The notes under the pieces: model-generated
The model's input: the letters and a program-made list of their open reading frames with translations, nothing else
What the model was told of the DNA's origin: nothing
Databases searched by the model: none
Shown: positions 1 through 7,069 of the stretch, in pieces
Numbering within the stretch: the stretch's first letter is position 1
How the letters are laid out: every line of letters starts with the position of its first letter
Made by a program: the position numbers and the translations under genes
Origin: Burkholderiales bacterium
GTDB lineage: Bacteria > Pseudomonadota > Gammaproteobacteria > Burkholderiales > Burkholderiaceae_A
Assembly (NCBI GenBank): GCA_030834045.1
Contig: JAURFZ010000016.1
Location: 1 to 15,371, forward strand
Length of the DNA stretch: 15,371 nucleotides
Reading direction: 5' to 3'

Positions 1-1128
1 AAGAGTACGCTCGACCTGATCGCCCAGCATCCTGATCAATTTGAGCTTTTCTCGGCAAGTGCCAATTCCGATGTCGACGGCATGCTGAAGCTCGTTCGGG
101 CCTTCAACCCTGCCCAGGTCTGCATGAGGAATGAAGAGGCCGGGCAGAGGCTTGCGAAGGAATTCAAGCAGTTTGATATTGGGAAAACCGAGCTTCTTAT
201 TGGCGAGCAGGGTCTGAATAACCTTGCAGCCCACCCCTCGGTCGATACGGTGGTTGCTGGCATTGTCGGCATTGCTGGGCTCCTACCGGTCTGGGCGGCC
301 GTAAGTGAGGGTAAGTCGGTGCTGCTTGCAAATAAGGAGGCTCTTGTGTGTGCAGGAGAGCTTTTCGTTCAGGCGGCTAAGCGCTCTGGCGCTCGTATTC
401 TTCCCATCGACAGCGAACACAATGCCATCTTCCAGTGCCTAGGGCCTGCCTACAGCTGTTTTAGCCGTCCGGAGTCGGTGCGTCGGCTGCTCTTAACCGC
501 ATCTGGGGGGCCTTTTCGTCAATGGTCGCTCGAGGCAATTCGTAACGCCACGCCGGAGCAGGCAGTTAAGCATCCCAACTGGGTGATGGGTCCGAAAATT
601 TCGGTGGACTCAGCAACCATGATGAACAAGGCGCTCGAACTCATTGAGGCACACTGGCTTTTTGCAATGCCCGCAGCAGAGATTGAGGTGGTTATTCATC
701 CTCAAAGCATCATTCACTCGATGGTCGAGTTTCAGGACGGATCCACCCTTGCGCAGCTCGGTACCCCCGATATGCGCACGCCTATAGCCCATGCGATGGC
801 CTGGCCCGATCGCATTCACTCTTCTGTCGAGTCACTGAACTGGAGCCAACTGCGGGAGCTGCAGTTCGAGGCTCCCGACAACAAGCGCTTCCCTTCTTTG
901 GAATTCGCGCGCCATGCCCTTGCTGGTGGACCTGTCGCAAGCATCTGCCTCAACGCTGTCAATGAGGTTATGGTGGCTAGGTTTTTAAAGGGTGACTGTG
1001 CGTTTGGGGCTATATTCGATCAGGTTGACGAGGGCCTTGGTCGTTTTGCAGGCAGGTTTCCTATCCCTTCAGGCCTTGGTGACGTGATGGCTATCGATAC
1101 AGAGGTAAGGTCTTTTTATGCTCACTAG
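1..1128 (+). CDS. dxr: 1-deoxy-D-xylulose 5-phosphate reductoisomerase, 5' end missing
   Basis: This enzyme rearranges and reduces 1-deoxy-D-xylulose 5-phosphate to 2-C-methyl-D-erythritol 4-phosphate with NADPH, the committed step of the cytosolic MEP isoprenoid pathway. The reading frame is open from base 1, so the gene starts before the window. The first codons read KSTLDLIAQHPDQF, matching the family's STLD segment just after the NADPH-binding glycines, so only a short N-terminal piece is missing. Visible hallmarks, in order, are NKEAL, the metal-binding IDSEHNAIFQ segment, the LTASGGPFR loop, and the substrate/metal segment SVDSATMMNKALELIEAH, followed by HPQSIIHSMVEF. The ATG at 82 is internal and is not the true start. 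The last 11 bases overlap the rseP start, which suggests translational coupling. Identification is firm from several invariant motifs. Confidence 0.96.
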   Translation, partial: KSTLDLIAQHPDQFELFSASANSDVDGMLKLVRAFNPAQVCMRNEEAGQRLAKEFKQFDIGKTELLIGEQGLNNLAAHPSVDTVVAGIVGIAGLLPVWAAVSEGKSVLLANKEALVCAGELFVQAAKRSGARILPIDSEHNAIFQCLGPAYSCFSRPESVRRLLLTASGGPFRQWSLEAIRNATPEQAVKHPNWVMGPKISVDSATMMNKALELIEAHWLFAMPAAEIEVVIHPQSIIHSMVEFQDGSTLAQLGTPDMRTPIAHAMAWPDRIHSSVESLNWSQLRELQFEAPDNKRFPSLEFARHALAGGPVASICLNAVNEVMVARFLKGDCAFGAIFDQVDEGLGRFAGRFPIPSGLGDVMAIDTEVRSFYAH

Positions 1129-2446
1129 CGTTTTTGCTTTTCTTGTTGCAGTTGGCCTCTTGGTTTTTATTCACGAGCTTGGCCATTACCTGGCCGCCCG
1201 GTCGGTGGGTGTTCATGTGCAACGGTTTTCAATAGGCTTTGGCCGCCCTCTTATTACCCGTCGTGACAAGAATGGCTGCGACTGGGTCATTGCACTGGTG
1301 CCGTTGGGCGGTTATGTGCAAATGACTGAGAACGAGGACTCGCCGAAAAGCTTTGACCGCAAGCCACTATGGGCACGCGCCTGGGTTGTCGTCGCTGGCC
1401 CGTTTGCCAATTTCCTTTTTGCGGTGGTTGCCTTCGCATGCCTGGCAATTATTGGTCGCCCAGAACCCATCGCAGTGTTCGATCAGCCCCCAGCCCAGTC
1501 CTTGGCTGAGCGCCTCGGTCTGCAGAAAGGTGATCAGCTCACTCTGCTAAATGGGGAGCCGATACGGTCCTACTCCGACTTTCGCTGGAAGATGACTCAG
1601 GCCTATATTGGAGAAGGGCAGTCACGCTACGAGCTGGAGCTCTCAACCCTAAGTGGCACGCAGCGCAGGCTGACTCTTAGTTTTGAGGAGCTGCAGCCGC
1701 TTGCCCAGGATGCCTCCATTGATGACATTCTTTTGAAGGCAGGTATACGACCAAGATCGAATGGTGTGGTGGTGACATCGGTACTTGCAGCAAGCCCAGC
1801 CGAGGCAGCGGGTCTGCGTCCCGGGGATGGCTTTTTAAGCCTGCAGGGCCGTGCCATCAACGATCCCAAAGATCTCCAGCAGCTCGTAGCCGCTTCCCAG
1901 GGGCAGCCTCTTGAACTTCTCGTTCGTCGCGAGGGTAGCGGCCAGCAGGAGGCCATTATTATTCGGCCCCAGCAGGCGCCCGACGGCTCGAACTACCGTT
2001 TAGGGGTTGGTATTGGACCTAGTCTTGAGACCCAATGGATCCAGTACGGTCCGCTTCAGGCCATTGAGAGAGGTCTGCAGCGCACGAGCGAACTTTCGAT
2101 CTTGTCGCTGCAAGCACTGGGTCGGATGGTCACAGGTGATTTGTCGTGGCGGCAGATGAGTGGTCCGGTGGGTATTGCAGATGCTGCAGGTCAGTCGGCT
2201 GAGCTTGGGGTTGTTGCTTTTGTAAGTTTTTTGGCGCTTATTAGCATAAGCATTGGGGTCTTGAACCTGCTTCCTATTCCAATGCTTGACGGTGGACACC
2301 TCATGTATTATGCCTTTGAGTTTGTTCGCGGTCAGCCTCTCTCGGCCCAGGCACAGCAGGCAGGTCAGCGGCTCGGCTTAGTCCTTATTGCCCTTCTTAC
2401 GAGCCTGGCGCTGGTGAATGACATGTCCCGATTGTTTGGGTTCTAA
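1118..2446 (+). CDS. rseP: RseP-type site-2 zinc metalloprotease
   Basis: This inner-membrane protease of the RseP/YaeL (M50) family cuts substrates within the membrane. In E. coli it releases sigma-E by trimming anti-sigma factor RseA after DegS, and it also clears remnant signal peptides. The 442-residue protein has the zinc motif HELGH at 19-23 inside the first membrane segment. A second hydrophobic segment lies near 88-112, two PDZ domains at about 115-190 and 212-285, the SGPVGIA segment at 348-354, and the third zinc ligand in NLLPIPMLDGGH (Asp391). A final hydrophobic helix lies near 428. Length is close to E. coli RseP (450). The ATG at 1118 has AAGG at 1107-1110, seven bases upstream, and overlaps dxr by 11 bp. 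Placement directly before bamA is the conserved proteobacterial order. The cognate anti-sigma factor is not in the window. Confidence 0.96.
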   Translation: MLTSVFAFLVAVGLLVFIHELGHYLAARSVGVHVQRFSIGFGRPLITRRDKNGCDWVIALVPLGGYVQMTENEDSPKSFDRKPLWARAWVVVAGPFANFLFAVVAFACLAIIGRPEPIAVFDQPPAQSLAERLGLQKGDQLTLLNGEPIRSYSDFRWKMTQAYIGEGQSRYELELSTLSGTQRRLTLSFEELQPLAQDASIDDILLKAGIRPRSNGVVVTSVLAASPAEAAGLRPGDGFLSLQGRAINDPKDLQQLVAASQGQPLELLVRREGSGQQEAIIIRPQQAPDGSNYRLGVGIGPSLETQWIQYGPLQAIERGLQRTSELSILSLQALGRMVTGDLSWRQMSGPVGIADAAGQSAELGVVAFVSFLALISISIGVLNLLPIPMLDGGHLMYYAFEFVRGQPLSAQAQQAGQRLGLVLIALLTSLALVNDMSRLFGF

Positions 2447-2455
2447 AGGGGTTCC

Positions 2456-4849
2456 ATGGTTTTTTCAGGTTTTTCCTTGTCCCGTTTGCCCTCCGGTATG
2501 CCAATGACCAGCACTGCGGTTTTTGTCCTTGGTCTGTTTGCCTCATCGTTTGTTTCAGCCCAGGTGCAACTTCCATCCCCTGTCTTGCCTGTTCAGCCTG
2601 ACGCCCCCTCGGTGACCTCCCCATCCGTTGCCGAGGGAATCACGATTGAAGACATTCGCATCGAAGGCCTACAGCGCATTGAGCCCGGTACGGTCTTCTC
2701 TTATTTGCCTGTGCGCATCGGTGAGGTTTTGTCTGCAACGACGGCAGCAGAGGCTGTTAGGGCTTTATTTGCTACAGGATTTTTTCAGGATGTGCGCATT
2801 GAAATTGACGGCCGTGTCCTGGTCGTTCTTGTTGAAGAGCGCCCAGCCATCGGTGCTATTGAAATTACAGGAACCAAAGAGTTCGATGCCGAGACGCTAA
2901 AAAAAGCGCTTGGGGATGCTGGGCTTACTGAGGCACGTATTTTTGATCGTGCCGTTCTCGAGCGGGCAGAGCAAGAACTTAAACGTCAGTACCTGGGCCG
3001 TGGCAAGTACGATGTTCAGGTTCAGACCACGGTCTCGCCTCTTCCGAGAAACCGCGTTGCGGTCTCCATCGCTGTTGACGAGGGTGAAGATGCAAAAATA
3101 AAAGAAATTCGTATCGTGGGTGCCAACGCGTTTTCAGAGAAGACGTTACTTGAAGATTTTAGGCTTTCAACCCCGACCTGGATGAGTTGGTATACCAAGT
3201 CAGACCAGTACTCGCGCCAAAAGCTTACCGGCGATCTCGAAAGCCTCCGTTCCTTCTATCTAAATCGTGGCTACCTTGAGTTTGCAATCGACTCCACGCA
3301 GGTTTCTCTGTCAGCCGATCGCCGCGACGTGTTTATTACGCTTGTGGTGAAGGAGGGCGACAAGTTCAATTTTGGTGAGTTTCAGTTCGTCGGCGATATG
3401 CTTGACCAGCCCGACACCTTTAAAGCCTTAAATACACTCAAACCTGGTGAAACGTTCTCGAACGAACGACTTCAGGAAGTCGCGAAATCAATGACCGATA
3501 AGCTCGGTGCCCTAGGCTATGCATTCGGAACTGTAAGTCCTATTCCTACAATTAATCGTACGAATAAGACTGTGGACTTTGTTATGCAGGTTGACCCAGG
3601 TCGACGGGTGTATGTAAGACGGATTAATATTAGTGGTAATGCGAGGACACGCGATGAGGTGATTCGCCGAGAGATGCGCCAGTTCGAATCGTCCTGGTAT
3701 GACAGTGAGCGTATTCGTATCTCGCGTAATCGTATTGACCGGCTTGGGTACTTCAATATCGTTGAAGTCGACCGTGAGGCTGTACCTGGCACGGCGGATC
3801 AGGTGGACGTGAGCGTGAGGGTCGAAGAGCGCCCCTTGGGTAGTCTTACATTTGGTCTTGGCTATTCAAGCTCAGAAAGTATTGTTTTATCGGGCTCTAT
3901 CAGTCAGCAGAACTTTATGGGAACAGGTACCAATGTCTCGCTGGAGGTGAATACAAGCAGTGTGAGCCAGGTGTTTGCAATTCGTCATATAGATCCGTAT
4001 TACACCGACGACGGTATAAGCCGGTCGCTCGACCTCTACACACGTACATTTAATGCCGATAAGGTTGACTCCTTAGCCGACTACTCTATCGTCTCCACTG
4101 GCCTAGGTGTTCGATTCGGTATCCCTTACACAGAGGAGGACCGAGTTTTTCTTGGGCTTTCCTTCGAAGATTCCAAGTTGTCGGGTGATCCAGAGTCGCC
4201 CAACTGGGATGAGTTTCGCGACGAGTTCGGTAACCAAGCCAATAGTGTTCTCGCCAGTATTGGCTGGGCTCGCGATTCCCGAGACAGTGGTCTTGCGCCA
4301 ACCTCTGGTCGCTACCAGTTTTTAAATCTCGACTACGGAACGCCCGTCGGTGATCTCGAGTACCTGCGCTTAACATACGGCGACCAGTACTTCTACCCCG
4401 TTTCAAAACGCATCACACTTGCACTTAATGCTGACCTAGGTTTTGGAACGGGTCTTTTTGGAAAGCCTTACCCGGCGATTAAGAATTTCTATGCTGGGGG
4501 TATTGGTTCTGTTCGGGGGTTTGCCTCCAGCTCGATCGGGCCTCGATCAGGGCCAAGCAACGATGCAATTGGTGGGTCAAAGAAGATTATTTTCAATACA
4601 GAACTTTTGTTTCCGCTTCCCGGGATGTCCCAAGATCGTTCGATTCGGGTCTTTACCTATTTTGACACGGGCAGTGTTTGGGGGGACGCCCAGACCCCTA
4701 AGTTTTCAGACCTTCGAGCGTCTGCTGGTGTTGGCTTAAGCTGGTTCTCCCCTGTTGGACCACTTAAACTTAGTTTTGGTCAGCCAATCAAAAAGAAGGA
4801 TGGTGATGAAACCGAGGCCTTTCAGTTTCAAATTGGCTCGAGTTTTTAG
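2456..4849 (+). CDS. bamA: Outer membrane protein assembly factor BamA
   Basis: This is the central Omp85-family component of the BAM complex, which folds and inserts beta-barrel proteins into the outer membrane. The 797-residue precursor has a hydrophobic signal segment near 18-35, probably cleaved after SVFSA-like residues around 33-35 (FVSA-Q). Five POTRA domains follow, at about 62-130, 131-209, 212-301, 304-381 and 384-458. The C-terminal barrel, about 460-797, carries the lid-loop motif VRGF at 686-689 and the late WFSPVGPLKLSF segment near 763-774. It ends in Phe797, the usual C-terminal barrel signal. The chosen ATG has AGGGG at 2447-2451 and lies nine bases after rseP; Met15 and Met17 are possible later starts without a clear ribosome site. 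Length matches the family (E. coli 810). Its neighbours rseP and skp act on the same process. Confidence 0.96.
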   Translation: MVFSGFSLSRLPSGMPMTSTAVFVLGLFASSFVSAQVQLPSPVLPVQPDAPSVTSPSVAEGITIEDIRIEGLQRIEPGTVFSYLPVRIGEVLSATTAAEAVRALFATGFFQDVRIEIDGRVLVVLVEERPAIGAIEITGTKEFDAETLKKALGDAGLTEARIFDRAVLERAEQELKRQYLGRGKYDVQVQTTVSPLPRNRVAVSIAVDEGEDAKIKEIRIVGANAFSEKTLLEDFRLSTPTWMSWYTKSDQYSRQKLTGDLESLRSFYLNRGYLEFAIDSTQVSLSADRRDVFITLVVKEGDKFNFGEFQFVGDMLDQPDTFKALNTLKPGETFSNERLQEVAKSMTDKLGALGYAFGTVSPIPTINRTNKTVDFVMQVDPGRRVYVRRINISGNARTRDEVIRREMRQFESSWYDSERIRISRNRIDRLGYFNIVEVDREAVPGTADQVDVSVRVEERPLGSLTFGLGYSSSESIVLSGSISQQNFMGTGTNVSLEVNTSSVSQVFAIRHIDPYYTDDGISRSLDLYTRTFNADKVDSLADYSIVSTGLGVRFGIPYTEEDRVFLGLSFEDSKLSGDPESPNWDEFRDEFGNQANSVLASIGWARDSRDSGLAPTSGRYQFLNLDYGTPVGDLEYLRLTYGDQYFYPVSKRITLALNADLGFGTGLFGKPYPAIKNFYAGGIGSVRGFASSSIGPRSGPSNDAIGGSKKIIFNTELLFPLPGMSQDRSIRVFTYFDTGSVWGDAQTPKFSDLRASAGVGLSWFSPVGPLKLSFGQPIKKKDGDETEAFQFQIGSSF

Positions 4850-4873
4850 TGTTCTTATCGAAGTTTAATGTTT

Positions 4874-4878
4874 GGAGG
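4874..4878 (+). promoter_or_regulatory. Shine-Dalgarno site that decides the skp start
   Basis: A perfect GGAGG lies six bases before an in-frame GTG at 4885. No comparable purine run precedes the other possible GTG at 4849, which overlaps the bamA stop as TAGTG. This favours 4885 as the translation start of skp. Confidence 0.7.
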
Positions 4879-4884
4879 TTTTTA

Positions 4885-5439
4885 GTGGTTATAAATACAT
4901 ATTCAATAATTAGATGCAACCCATCTTGGGCACTTCGCGTAAGTCTAATCATTTTCCTTGGCTTTTCACTATTGGTCTCTTCAGCAGCCTGGGCGCAGAC
5001 CAAGATTGGCTTTGTGCGAACTGAAAGAGTTTTAAAAGAATCCACACCGGCTCAGGCTGCCCAAAAAAAGCTAGAGGCAGAGTTTTCAAAGCGCGAGAAG
5101 GAATTGCAAGACTTAGCAAGCCGTCTTCGTGGCTTATCAGAAAAGCTTGAGCGCGATCTTCCTGTTCTGGCTGAGAGAGACCGCGTTAACCAACAACGAG
5201 AAATTACCGATATGGAGCGCGATCTACAACGCAGACAGCGAGAGTTCCGTGAAGACCTGAACCAGCGTCGCAACGAAGAATTGGCTGGAGTTGTCGAGCA
5301 GGCTAATCAGGCCATTCGAAAAATAGCTGAATCTGAAAAGTTTGACATTATTTTTCAAGAGGCGGTCTACGCATCGCCACGAATTGATATTACCGATAAG
5401 GTGCTGCGTGCCCTTGGAACCAAGGCAAGCGGAAAGTAA
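4885..5439 (+). CDS. skp: Periplasmic chaperone Skp (OmpH family)
   Basis: Skp is a trimeric jellyfish-shaped periplasmic chaperone that holds unfolded outer-membrane proteins after Sec export and passes them towards BAM. With the GTG start at 4885 the precursor has 184 residues. It has a signal peptide with hydrophobic core at about 18-34 and a good cleavage site after Ala37 (AWA-QTK). The mature protein begins KIGFVRTERVL, typical of the family. Then comes a long, charged, helical coiled-coil part (about 50-150), rich in Arg, Glu and Gln: the tentacles. It closes with FDIIFQEAVYASPRIDITDKVL, the small beta body that trimerises. An alternative GTG at 4849 would add 12 residues but lacks a ribosome site. 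The gene sits 35 bp after bamA, as in most Proteobacteria. The n-region before the hydrophobic core is rather long. Confidence 0.92.
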   Translation: MVINTYSIIRCNPSWALRVSLIIFLGFSLLVSSAAWAQTKIGFVRTERVLKESTPAQAAQKKLEAEFSKREKELQDLASRLRGLSEKLERDLPVLAERDRVNQQREITDMERDLQRRQREFREDLNQRRNEELAGVVEQANQAIRKIAESEKFDIIFQEAVYASPRIDITDKVLRALGTKASGK

Positions 5440-6472
5440 TACGCTGTCTGTTTCTGTCGCCGAGCTTTTCGAGCCGCTTGGGGTTGAAGTTCATGGGGAT
5501 AGTGCCCTAGCGCTTACTGGCTTTTCCAGCCTCGATCGGGCCACAGCAACCGAGTTTAGTTTTCTGGGGAACGCCCGTTACCGAGAAACACTTCGGTCAA
5601 CAACGGCGGGCCTCGTAATTCTTCCTTGCGATGGGTCTGTTGAGGTTGGTGCATGGAAGAGCTGGGTTATCACGAAAGAGCCCTACCTTCTCTTTGCAAA
5701 GGCTGCAGGCCTTTTCGTTAAGCGAAGGCAGGCTGAACATTTACAACACAGTTTTATTCACCCTACTGCGGTGGTCTCGCCCGATGCAATACTCGCAAAC
5801 GGGTGCCAAGTTCATGCCCAAGCGGTGATTGAAAGCGGGGTTCAGCTTGGCATAGGAACGGTCGTTGGGGCAGGCAGTTTTCTTGGGGAAGGTGTTCGGA
5901 TTGGTGCTGGAAGCTGGCTGGCCCCCCGGGTTGTGATTCAAGCCTCAGCGACCCTGGGTGAGCGTTGCATCATTCATGCGGGAGCCGTCATTGGTGCCGA
6001 TGGTTTTGGCTTTGTTGCCGATGAGGATAAGTCTTGGGTGAAGATTCCTCAAACGGGTTCGGTACATCTTGGTGATGATGTTGAGGTGGGTGCCAATACA
6101 ACCATTGATCGTGGCACTTTTTCCAATACAGAGCTTGGCAATGGTGTGAAGCTTGACAACCTCATTCAGGTGGCGCACAACGTCCAGATTGGTGATCACA
6201 CGGCCATCGCCGGATGCGTGGGCATTGCGGGCAGTGCCAGAATTGGAAGGTTCTGTCAGATTGCGGGGGCGGCGGGCATTCTTGGGCATTTATCTATTGC
6301 TGATTTCACGGTGGTCGGGCCTATGACGCTTATTCAGTCAAGCATTACCAAGGCGGGCACCTACGTAGGCGTCTTCCCCGCCATGGAGCACAGACGATGG
6401 GCTAAGGCTGCAGCAAGCCTCAGGCGCGGGTTTCCAGCGGCCAAGGGCGATACAGCGCGAAAGGGCAATTAA
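5408..6472 (+). CDS. lpxD: UDP-3-O-acylglucosamine N-acyltransferase LpxD
   Basis: LpxD is the third enzyme of lipid A synthesis. It moves a 3-hydroxyacyl chain from acyl carrier protein to the 2-amino group of UDP-3-O-acyl-glucosamine in the cytosol. An N-terminal uridine-binding domain (SVSVAELFEPLG onwards, with FSFLGNARYRETL) is followed by a long left-handed beta-helix of hexapeptide repeats. The catalytic His of the AHNV segment is residue 257 and the second conserved His (ILGHLSI) is residue 294. Their spacing of 37 equals that of His239 and His276 in E. coli LpxD. The start is uncertain. GTG at 5408 (354 aa, AAGG six bases upstream, 32-bp overlap with skp) and TTG at 5414 are the nearest standard codons. 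A CTG at 5444 with GGAAAG upstream would give 342 aa and align best with family N-termini. The function is not in doubt. Confidence 0.93.
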   Translation: MPLEPRQAESNTLSVSVAELFEPLGVEVHGDSALALTGFSSLDRATATEFSFLGNARYRETLRSTTAGLVILPCDGSVEVGAWKSWVITKEPYLLFAKAAGLFVKRRQAEHLQHSFIHPTAVVSPDAILANGCQVHAQAVIESGVQLGIGTVVGAGSFLGEGVRIGAGSWLAPRVVIQASATLGERCIIHAGAVIGADGFGFVADEDKSWVKIPQTGSVHLGDDVEVGANTTIDRGTFSNTELGNGVKLDNLIQVAHNVQIGDHTAIAGCVGIAGSARIGRFCQIAGAAGILGHLSIADFTVVGPMTLIQSSITKAGTYVGVFPAMEHRRWAKAAASLRRGFPAAKGDTARKGN

Positions 6473-6601
6473 AGACGATGGCGGCTCAGGCAGGGTTCAT
6501 CGAAAGGCATGGCAAAGGCTTAACATCAATTACAGTTGGGATCGTTCTTCGTTGATTCTTCATTTCTGATTCGACGTTATTTTTCAGGGAGATTGGCACG
6601 C
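6473..6601 (+). other. 129-bp lpxD-fabZ intergenic gap
   Basis: This is the longest gene-free stretch of the window. It holds no recognisable gene, hairpin terminator or strong sigma-70 promoter. The best -35/-10 pair I could make is TTGATT at 6552-6557 with CGTTAT at 6575-6580, 17 bases apart, but the -10 match is poor. The only ribosome site is AGGGAG at 6586-6591, belonging to fabZ. A 25-codon ATG frame at 6478-6555 has no support as a gene. Confidence 0.5.
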
Positions 6602-7060
6602 ATGACTTTATCTGTGCAGGATATTTTAAAAACCCTGCCCCATCGGTATCCGTTTTTACTTGTTGACCGTGTGGAAGAGCTTATTCCCGGTGAGCGTATT
6701 CATGCTTACAAGAATGTCACCATCAACGAAGAGTTCTTCACCGGGCATTTTCCTCATTATCCCGTGATGCCTGGGGTTCTCATTATTGAGGCGCTTGCGC
6801 AGGCAGCAGGTGTACTTTCGTTTAAGACCATGGAGCAGGCACCTTCAGAAGATACCGTTATTTTCTTTGTGGGAATTGATGACGCCCGTTTTAAGCGGCC
6901 TGTTGTGCCGGGTGACAGGCTTGATCTTCATGTCACCATTGAACGCTGTGTGCGCGCTGTCTGGAAATACAAGGCGAGGGCCTTGGTTGGTGAGCAACTC
7001 GCCGCAGAGGCTACGTTAATGTGCGCCCTGAGGGATGTTCGCCCCCCCGAAAGCGACTGA
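6602..7060 (+). CDS. fabZ: 3-hydroxyacyl-[acyl-carrier-protein] dehydratase FabZ
   Basis: FabZ removes water from 3-hydroxyacyl-ACP to give trans-2-enoyl-ACP in type II fatty-acid synthesis. It competes with LpxA and LpxD for the same hydroxyacyl-ACP pool, which explains its place in lipid A clusters. The 152-residue protein is one hot-dog fold. It has the PHRYPFLLVDRV start at 13-24, catalytic His49 in FFTGHFP and catalytic Glu63 in IIEALAQAAG, the positions known from Pseudomonas FabZ. The ATG at 6602 was chosen because AGGGAG lies ten bases upstream and the length fits the family (E. coli 151). The frame is open upstream to a TTG at 6536, but those residues do not resemble FabZ. It is separated from lpxD by 129 bp and from rnhB by 9 bp. 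The usual partners lpxA and lpxB do not follow. Confidence 0.95.
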   Translation: MTLSVQDILKTLPHRYPFLLVDRVEELIPGERIHAYKNVTINEEFFTGHFPHYPVMPGVLIIEALAQAAGVLSFKTMEQAPSEDTVIFFVGIDDARFKRPVVPGDRLDLHVTIERCVRAVWKYKARALVGEQLAAEATLMCALRDVRPPESD

Positions 7061-7069
7061 CTAACAGTT

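Noticed and set aside
6478..6555. 25-codon ATG frame in the lpxD-fabZ gap
   Set aside because: There is no convincing ribosome site and no membrane or leader-peptide character, and a frame this short is expected by chance.
6536..6601. N-terminal extension of FabZ from TTG 6536
   Set aside because: The extra 22 residues do not resemble FabZ. The ATG at 6602 has a ribosome site and gives the standard length and active-site numbering.
6546..6732. 11-base inverted match between the fabZ leader (TCTTCGTTGAT, 6546-6556) and the fabZ coding region (ATCAACGAAGA, 6722-6732)
   Set aside because: The arms are 165 bases apart and there is no extended stem or compensating structure; a chance match is the simplest reading.
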